Positions 59,712-64,000 of a stretch of DNA of 64,000 bases are shown piece after piece. The notes below the pieces were generated by a model that had not been told where the DNA came from, did no database searches, and saw only the letters and a program-made list of their open reading frames with translations. The first letter of the stretch is position 1; the number at the start of each line of letters is the position of its first letter. The stretch is from positions 1 through 64,000 of the forward strand of contig CAZZMD010000020.1 in NCBI GenBank assembly GCA_964655355.1. Reading direction: 5' to 3'. The translations under genes were made by a program, and so were the position numbers. The DNA comes from CALGDE01 sp964655355. Lineage in GTDB: Bacteria > Cyanobacteriota > Cyanobacteriia > CACIAM-69d.

Positions 59712-61214
59712 ATGGCTGATTTGATGGGATGGTTAGTACGGGCGATCGCCCTGAAACGGTGGGGGCGATCCCTGGTTCGTGGTCTGAGTGTGCTGATTGT
59801 TTTGGTGGCGGTATCGCCGGCGATCGCATCAGTACCGTTATTTGAAGTGGCAGCGGGATCTAGAACTGAAGTTGCCGAGTCACAAAATCCTGCGGAGGAG
59901 CCCCCATTACCGTTTTCCGATCCCGGTGATTTATTCTTTGGCGTTGAAGCGCCCCAACCGGCCGCCGCAAAAGAAGCCCCAATTCCCATGCCGAGACCGG
60001 CGACGGAGCAAACCTTGGGGCAACGGGTTGCGGCGGCGGCGATCGCGGCGGAAGGAACGGATGTAACGATGGGACCGGGGCGCGGTTCCGTGGCCTGTGC
60101 TTGGGCGGTGAATCGCTTTGGCTTGCGACCGGTATTGGGAAAAGCCGTGGGTAAAAACCCCAATTTGGTGGTGTCTGTGCAGCGGGATTTGGTGAAACGG
60201 GGGTTAGCCAGGGAGGTCTCCCAATCCGAAGCGCAGCCGGGGGATATTGTCGTGACGGCGGGACCGGGGCGATCGCAACATATCGGGATTGTGGTCTCCA
60301 AGCGATCGGGTCAAGGGGTCGAAGCCCTATCCACGCGAGGGGGGCGATTTGGTTGGCGATCGGACCTTAATTTTGAAATGAAATATAAGGTCAAAGGGCA
60401 AATCTATCGACTGATTGCCCCCCAAGAAATTAATCCCCAACCTCAACCGAAACCACTGGTCAGTCCTAGGGCACAGTTAGTGTCCCTCACAGATACCAAA
60501 ACACCACTACTTAGTTTTACGCCTGGGGATTTTACGCCTGGGGAGGTGGCGGAGCGATCGCCCCAATCCCAATCACCCTTGCCCAAGAAAAATCCCAAGC
60601 CCGTTGATACGAGCCAAGTAGAAAAATGGTTTGCAGATCGGCGATCGCTGGGATCTGTCGCGATCGGCCATGCGGAAGGAAATTTAAGAGCAACGGGTCA
60701 AATTCGCCCGATTTATTACGGTCATAATGACCCCGGGAATGGGGTTAAAAATATTGGATTTTGCTCGCTTCAAAAATATCTATGGCGCGATATTGACGGC
60801 GATGGAAAAGTATCTTTTAAAGAAGCCGATCAGCGATGTCTAGACTTACTGCGGGCTCAAATTCCCAAAACCACCGCGAAACTTTTGGACTTTGGTTATA
60901 CCGCTGCCAAGCATCCCGAAATCACCTTTAATTGTCTGGATTTGTATAACCAATCGCGGGTGGCGGGGCGACAATGTCCCCAGCGATATCGTCAGGCTCG
61001 CGATCGCGGTTTGACCGGAGAACGGGCGATCGTCTGGGCGCGGGTGGAGAGTTTTCGAGTCTTGAAGGGTAAGAACAAGGGCAAACTAAGCGCTAGTGGA
61101 TTGTTCCGCATTTGCCGTAACTCCCCCCAGCGTCGTCATCTATCCCCTTGGGATTGCATTGCGATCGACCAACGGCGAAGGGTGCGAGCCATCAATCGAG
61201 TGCTCAGCCTTTGA
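59712..61214 (+). CDS. Secreted NlpC/P60-like and lysozyme-like protein with EF-hand
   Basis: 500 residues from ATG 59712, with GGAGGGG 4 nt upstream. Signal sequence at about 19-40 (LVRGLSVLIVLVAVSPAIAS), a Pro-rich stretch, then an NlpC/P60 or CHAP-like domain about 100-220 with Cys129 (GSVACAWAVNRF) and His190 (AQPGDIVVTAGPGRSQHIGIVV). The C-terminal domain (from about 305) has 'SVAIGHAEGNLRATGQIRPIYYGHNDPGNG' with a likely catalytic Glu, and a perfect EF-hand loop DIDGDGKVSFKE (bases 60789-60824). Four cysteines follow. It probably cuts or binds peptidoglycan outside the membrane in a calcium-dependent way. A 15-nt tandem duplication (FTPGD) lies at 60515-60544. Confidence 0.72.
   Translation: MADLMGWLVRAIALKRWGRSLVRGLSVLIVLVAVSPAIASVPLFEVAAGSRTEVAESQNPAEEPPLPFSDPGDLFFGVEAPQPAAAKEAPIPMPRPATEQTLGQRVAAAAIAAEGTDVTMGPGRGSVACAWAVNRFGLRPVLGKAVGKNPNLVVSVQRDLVKRGLAREVSQSEAQPGDIVVTAGPGRSQHIGIVVSKRSGQGVEALSTRGGRFGWRSDLNFEMKYKVKGQIYRLIAPQEINPQPQPKPLVSPRAQLVSLTDTKTPLLSFTPGDFTPGEVAERSPQSQSPLPKKNPKPVDTSQVEKWFADRRSLGSVAIGHAEGNLRATGQIRPIYYGHNDPGNGVKNIGFCSLQKYLWRDIDGDGKVSFKEADQRCLDLLRAQIPKTTAKLLDFGYTAAKHPEITFNCLDLYNQSRVAGRQCPQRYRQARDRGLTGERAIVWARVESFRVLKGKNKGKLSASGLFRICRNSPQRRHLSPWDCIAIDQRRRVRAINRVLSL
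60515..60544. repeat. 15-nt perfect tandem duplication in coding sequence
   Basis: TTTTACGCCTGGGGA occurs twice directly (60515-60529, 60530-60544) in the linker between the two domains of the secreted protein. Confidence 0.95.
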
Positions 61215-61452
61215 GGGGATCCTTTAATCGGCAACGGCGAAACTCAGATGGGGCAACGGACAACGGGTCGCAGCGATCGCAATCATTCCTTGGTCTCGGA
61301 GAATAACAAAACAGGGATAAGCCTGATCTGCTTGATTCATGCAAGAGGTCTATTCCCTTTTCAACCACTTCTGATCTTGGCCACCCCCGGTGCCGCCATT
61401 CGTCCGCAGTGGATATGCTTGGCGAGGGAATGCCCAATATGAGGAGATTCAA

Positions 61453-62154
61453 ATGCGCCGTCCAACCCTACTCCAACGCTGCTTCAATGTGCTGATTGCC
61501 CTCCTGCGCGATCGCAGTATTTTTATGGGGCAAATTGCGGACAACAAAAACGTCACCGGTAAAATCTTGGCGCTGATGGCGATCGGGTCGGTGCTGTTTG
61601 GGATCTATGGCGCGATCATCGGCTCGTTCAGTAGTTGGCAACAGGCGCTCACCTCTGCCATCAAGCTGCCAATTTTGTACCTACTGACGCTGCTGATCTG
61701 CCTCCCCACCCTCTATTTTTTCAATATTCTGTTTGGCTCCCGCAAAAGCCTGATGCAGCACCTCGGGATTCTCATTTCATCCGTCGCCGCGATCGGGGTG
61801 TTGCTCTTTAGTTTTGCCCCCGTCGTCCTCTTTTTTCTCTGGACCGCCCGGGACTATAGCTTCTTCCTACTGCTCAATGTGGGCATCATGGCCCTAACGG
61901 GAGTCGTGGGGGTCAAATTCCTCTACGACGGTATGCAGATGATGTCCGAACAAAGCGATCGCGAAGGTCGCCAGAATCGAAAGCGCCTGCTGCAAGCCTG
62001 GTTAGCCCTCTACGGTTTTGTTGGCAGTCAGCTCGGCTGGACCCTACGACCATTTTTTGGAGCCCCCGGCGAACCCTTTCAACCCTTCCGAGAACTGGGG
62101 GGAAATTTTTATGAAAGTGTCTTCAATACCCTGATCAATTTCCTCAGTAACTAG
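61453..62154 (+). CDS. Unknown multi-helix membrane protein (YIP1-like)
   Basis: 233 residues from ATG 61453 with GAGGAG upstream. Four to five membrane helices: about 34-55 (ILALMAIGSVLFGIYGAIIG), 68-90 (ILYLLTLLICLPTLYFFNIL), 102-125 (HLGILISSVAAIGVLLFSFA), 132-150 and perhaps 190-205. The layout is like small YIP1-family proteins often seen in cyanobacteria; no enzymatic motif. The stop TAG lies in an 11-nt duplication (62153-62174) directly followed by the GNAT gene, so the two are probably co-transcribed. Confidence 0.8.
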   Translation: MRRPTLLQRCFNVLIALLRDRSIFMGQIADNKNVTGKILALMAIGSVLFGIYGAIIGSFSSWQQALTSAIKLPILYLLTLLICLPTLYFFNILFGSRKSLMQHLGILISSVAAIGVLLFSFAPVVLFFLWTARDYSFFLLLNVGIMALTGVVGVKFLYDGMQMMSEQSDREGRQNRKRLLQAWLALYGFVGSQLGWTLRPFFGAPGEPFQPFRELGGNFYESVFNTLINFLSN

Positions 62155-62174
62155 ATGCCATTCAGATGCCATCC
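62153..62174. repeat. 11-nt tandem duplication at a stop/start junction
   Basis: AGATGCCATTC (62153-62163) is followed directly by AGATGCCATCC (62164-62174). The first unit overlaps the TAG stop of the membrane protein gene, the second holds the ATG of the GNAT gene; the first unit carries a decoy ATG in another frame. Confidence 0.92.
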
Positions 62175-62651
62175 ATCCGCTACATACTTTTCAAAACACC
62201 GTCTCAATATTGGAAAGAGGCGATACAACTCCGTCGCAAAGTATTTATTGAAGAACAGGGCGTTCCTGAGGCGATCGAGCTGGACGATCGCGATGAATCT
62301 GCCTGCCATTTAGTTGCCCTTCACCCCCAGGAAACCTGTGGAGTGATGCGCATTCTTTTGGAAGATAATCATGCCAAACTGGGGCGTATTGCGACCCATC
62401 CCAACTACCGACACCAAGGTATTGGCACCGCCATGGTCAACCAAGCCATCAGCTTCTGCCATATCGCCGGAATCCAGACCATTTCCCTCAATTCGCAAAA
62501 TTACATCACCCATTTCTATGAAAAGCTAGGGTTCCAATCGGCAGGGGAGCCGTTTCAAGAAGCAGGCATACCCCATATTCATATGGTGCTTAATCGACCG
62601 AAGGGACACCATGACGAACTCAACCTAGCAGAGCCCCTAAACCAATCCTGA
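62166..62651 (+). CDS. GNAT family N-acetyltransferase
   Basis: 161 residues. 'AIQLRRKVFIEEQGVPEAIELDDRDESACHLVAL' is typical of the ElaA/YjcF type; the acetyl-CoA loop is 'ATHPNYRHQGIGTAMVNQAI' (R-x2-G-x-G), then 'ISLNSQNYITHFYEKLGFQSAGEPFQEAGIPHIHMVL'. It transfers an acetyl group to an amine; substrate unknown. It lies 11 bp after the membrane-protein gene. The 3' flank carries a short CCCACACAATA repeat. Confidence 0.92.
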   Translation: MPSIRYILFKTPSQYWKEAIQLRRKVFIEEQGVPEAIELDDRDESACHLVALHPQETCGVMRILLEDNHAKLGRIATHPNYRHQGIGTAMVNQAISFCHIAGIQTISLNSQNYITHFYEKLGFQSAGEPFQEAGIPHIHMVLNRPKGHHDELNLAEPLNQS

Positions 62652-62660
62652 CGAGGCAGC

Positions 62661-62700
62661 CCCACACAATAAACCCCACACAATACCCACACAATAAAAG
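62661..62700. repeat. CCCACACAATA repeat, three copies, after a stop codon
   Basis: CCCACACAATAAAC, CCCACACAATA and CCCACACAATAAAAG lie in tandem starting 9 bp after the GNAT stop codon. Confidence 0.9.
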
Positions 62701-62761
62701 AATCGGGAAATACAATAGGGATCCACCACTTTGCGAGCAGCATTTAGAGGGGGATTAGGAT

Positions 62762-63649
62762 ATGGCTCAGCTCAAAGCACGTCGTTCTGAAAATATTGAA
62801 GGGGATTTATTCGTCGACGAGACCTGCATCGATTGCGATACCTGCCGGTGGATGGCGCCGGACATCTTCCATCGCGCCGGCGGCAAATCCGCAGTCTATC
62901 GCCAGCCGATCGCCCCCGACGCACGACAACAAGCCCTACAAGCCTTGCTATCCTGTCCCACGGCCTCCATTGGCACCGTCCAGCCGCCCAAAGATATTAA
63001 GGCCGCCCAAGCCAGTTTCCCGATCGCCCTCCTACCGGGGGTGTTCCATTGCGGCTACCATTCGCGCGATTCCTACGGAGCCACCAGTTATTTAGTGGTG
63101 CGGGAGGGGGGCAATATTTTGATTGATTCCCCCCGATTTACGCCGCCCTTAGTAAAACGCCTTGAGGCATTAGGGGGCGTGAGCCAGATGTACCTGACCC
63201 ACCGGGATGATGTGGCGGATCATCAAAAATTCCATGACCATTTCGGGTGCGATCGCCTCCTCCACGAAGACGACATTAGCTCCAGCACCGCAGGGGTCGA
63301 GGTGAAATTAACCGGTACGGAACCCGTGGCGATCGCCCCCGACTTCACCATCATTCCCGTGCCCGGCCATACGAAGGGTCACACCGTCGCCCTCCACGAA
63401 ACCGCCGATCAAACCAAGGCTTTATTTAGCGGCGACCATTTAGCCTGGTCGTCTCGCCTCAATCATCTCTATGGCTTTCATCGATTCTGTTGGTATGACT
63501 GGGACACCCAAATTGAATCCATGGAGCGGCTCGCCGAATTTGATTTTGAATGGGTCCTGCCCGGCCATGGTCGTCGCTATCACGGGGCGATCGCCGAGAC
63601 CCGAGAACAGATGAAACATTGCATCGCCTGGATGAAATCACCGGGATGA
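62762..63649 (+). CDS. Ferredoxin-metallo-beta-lactamase fold fusion protein
   Basis: 295 residues from ATG 62762 with GGGGGATTAGGAT upstream. Residues 1-75 form a ferredoxin-like domain with Cys22, Cys25, Cys28 and Cys65 (ETCIDCDTCRW ... LSCPTASI), suited for one [4Fe-4S] cluster. From about 95 there is an MBL domain: 'YLTHRDDVADHQKF' (where the usual HxHxDH is changed to H-R-D-D-V-A-D-H), 'PVPGHTKGHTV', 'LFSGDHLAW' and 'WVLPGHGRRY'. The fused cluster suggests an electron-transfer or redox-sensing hydrolase. The altered motif may change metal content. The last codons and stop lie in a 14-nt tandem repeat. Confidence 0.9.
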   Translation: MAQLKARRSENIEGDLFVDETCIDCDTCRWMAPDIFHRAGGKSAVYRQPIAPDARQQALQALLSCPTASIGTVQPPKDIKAAQASFPIALLPGVFHCGYHSRDSYGATSYLVVREGGNILIDSPRFTPPLVKRLEALGGVSQMYLTHRDDVADHQKFHDHFGCDRLLHEDDISSSTAGVEVKLTGTEPVAIAPDFTIIPVPGHTKGHTVALHETADQTKALFSGDHLAWSSRLNHLYGFHRFCWYDWDTQIESMERLAEFDFEWVLPGHGRRYHGAIAETREQMKHCIAWMKSPG

Positions 63650-63672
63650 AATCACCGAGATAACATCACCAG
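63631..63672. repeat. 14-nt tandem repeat, three copies, over a stop codon
   Basis: GATGAAATCACCGG (63631-63644), GATGAAATCACCGA (63645-63658) and GATAACATCACCAG (63659-63672). The stop TGA of the fusion protein (63647-63649) lies in the second unit; the array ends 3 bp before the stop of the histidine kinase on the other strand. Confidence 0.95.
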
Positions 63673-63674
63673 AA

Positions 63675-64000
63675 TCAACAGGTCGTCTGTAGTCCAACAG
63701 GCATCATTAACGCCGGCAGGGTCACCCTAAATTCCGTGCCCTGCCCAACCCTAGAGTGGCAACTCAACGTCCCCTTATGGATTTCAGTAATGATTTGATG
63801 GCTCACAGAAAGTCCCAGTCCTGTTCCCTCGCCCACAGGCTTTGTCGTGAAGAAAGGATCAAATATTCTCCCCTTAATCTCCTCTGGAATACCCCAACCA
63901 TTATCTTTAATAGAAATTAGGATTTGTTGTTGAGACGCCGGGTCCTGCTGGACAGACGTTGTCAGCCAAATCCGCCGAGGCTGGTCTTCCAGCCCAGCTC
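63675..64000 (-). CDS. Sensor histidine kinase, C-terminal part (5' end outside window)
   Basis: The last 108 codons of a minus-strand gene that enters from the right edge; stop TGA at 63675-63677. The ATPase domain is clear: N-box region lies outside, G1 'ISIKDNGWGIPEEIKGRIFDPFFTTK' and G2 'GEGTGLGLSVSHQIITEIH', ending 'GQGTEFRVTLPA'. This is a HisKA/HATPase type kinase of the class often fused to PAS or GAF domains in cyanobacteria. Sensor part and partner cannot be seen. It is convergent with the ferredoxin-MBL gene. Confidence 0.93.
   Translation of the reverse strand, partial: AGLEDQPRRIWLTTSVQQDPASQQQILISIKDNGWGIPEEIKGRIFDPFFTTKPVGEGTGLGLSVSHQIITEIHKGTLSCHSRVGQGTEFRVTLPALMMPVGLQTTC

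Noticed and set aside
58727..60301. 524-codon open frame on the minus strand, Pro/Thr-rich
   Set aside because: It is the shadow of the two envelope genes on the plus strand; composition is low-complexity and no start region is seen.

Overview
The window comes from a cyanobacterial chromosome. Evidence: the palindrome GCGATCGC (HIP1) recurs throughout; there are Ser/Thr kinases fused to TPR repeats, a CruA-type lycopene cyclase, a cyanate (cyn) transporter with cyanase, a PEP-CTERM surface protein of XDD3 type, menD, minC and several families known mainly from cyanobacteria. Gene density is high and strands alternate in short operons. I saw no transposase, phage gene, rRNA or CRISPR array. 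Two runs of 10 N (12130-12139 and 21015-21024) mark a draft scaffold; both fall inside genes and look like unmerged contig overlaps rather than missing DNA.

Layout. 1-2243 (-): pilN (runs off the left edge) and pilM. 2483-5181: orphan sugar-type binding lipoprotein, tRNA-Arg(CCT), nanE and a small unknown. 5182-5767: intergenic DNA with a 21-nt hairpin-forming tandem repeat. 5768-8392 (+): cruA and a TspO-like gene. 8403-10927 (-): Uma2 protein and proS. 11041-14662 (+): minC, Uma2 protein, menD. 14663-17688 (-): unknown membrane protein and a hypF that lacks its usual N-terminal domains. 18057-22646 (+): two paralogous kinase-TPR proteins; the first has lost its catalytic residues, the second keeps them. 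22824-26060 (+): VOC protein, APH-like kinase, accC. 26091-33020: sfsA, a LuxR-type response regulator, a small basic protein with a strong terminator, a glycosyltransferase, a dynamin-like/DUF697 GTPase, a peroxiredoxin and a TPR protein. 33265-39977: MerA-like disulfide oxidoreductase, a 114-bp palindrome, a beta-propeller protein, TIGR03943 and DUF192 proteins and an OmpR-type regulator. 40125-44838 (-): SLC12-like transporter, DUF3352 and DUF1348 proteins. 45123-49120 (-): cynA-cynB-cynD-cynS, with a GTA-N8-TAC NtcA-type site upstream and a terminator downstream. 49630-56097: VOC, pepP and DUF2358 (divergent, sharing a CATG), XDD3 surface protein, trpE, MFS transporter. 56230-64000: small cyanobacterial proteins, a YgjP-type metalloprotease, a two-gene envelope module (degenerate M23-like protein plus NlpC/P60-lysozyme-like protein with an EF-hand), membrane protein, GNAT, a ferredoxin-metallo-beta-lactamase fusion and the C-terminus of a histidine kinase.

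The cyn operon is the clearest functional unit: it imports cyanate and converts it to ammonium and CO2 under nitrogen control. Its binding protein carries an unexpected N-terminal extension of about 125 residues before an internal Tat/lipobox signal. Across the window there are many short tandem duplications (11-25 bp, 2-5 copies). Those inside genes have units divisible by three; several of the others sit on or just after stop codons. This pattern and the pseudokinase-kinase pair are the least ordinary things seen.
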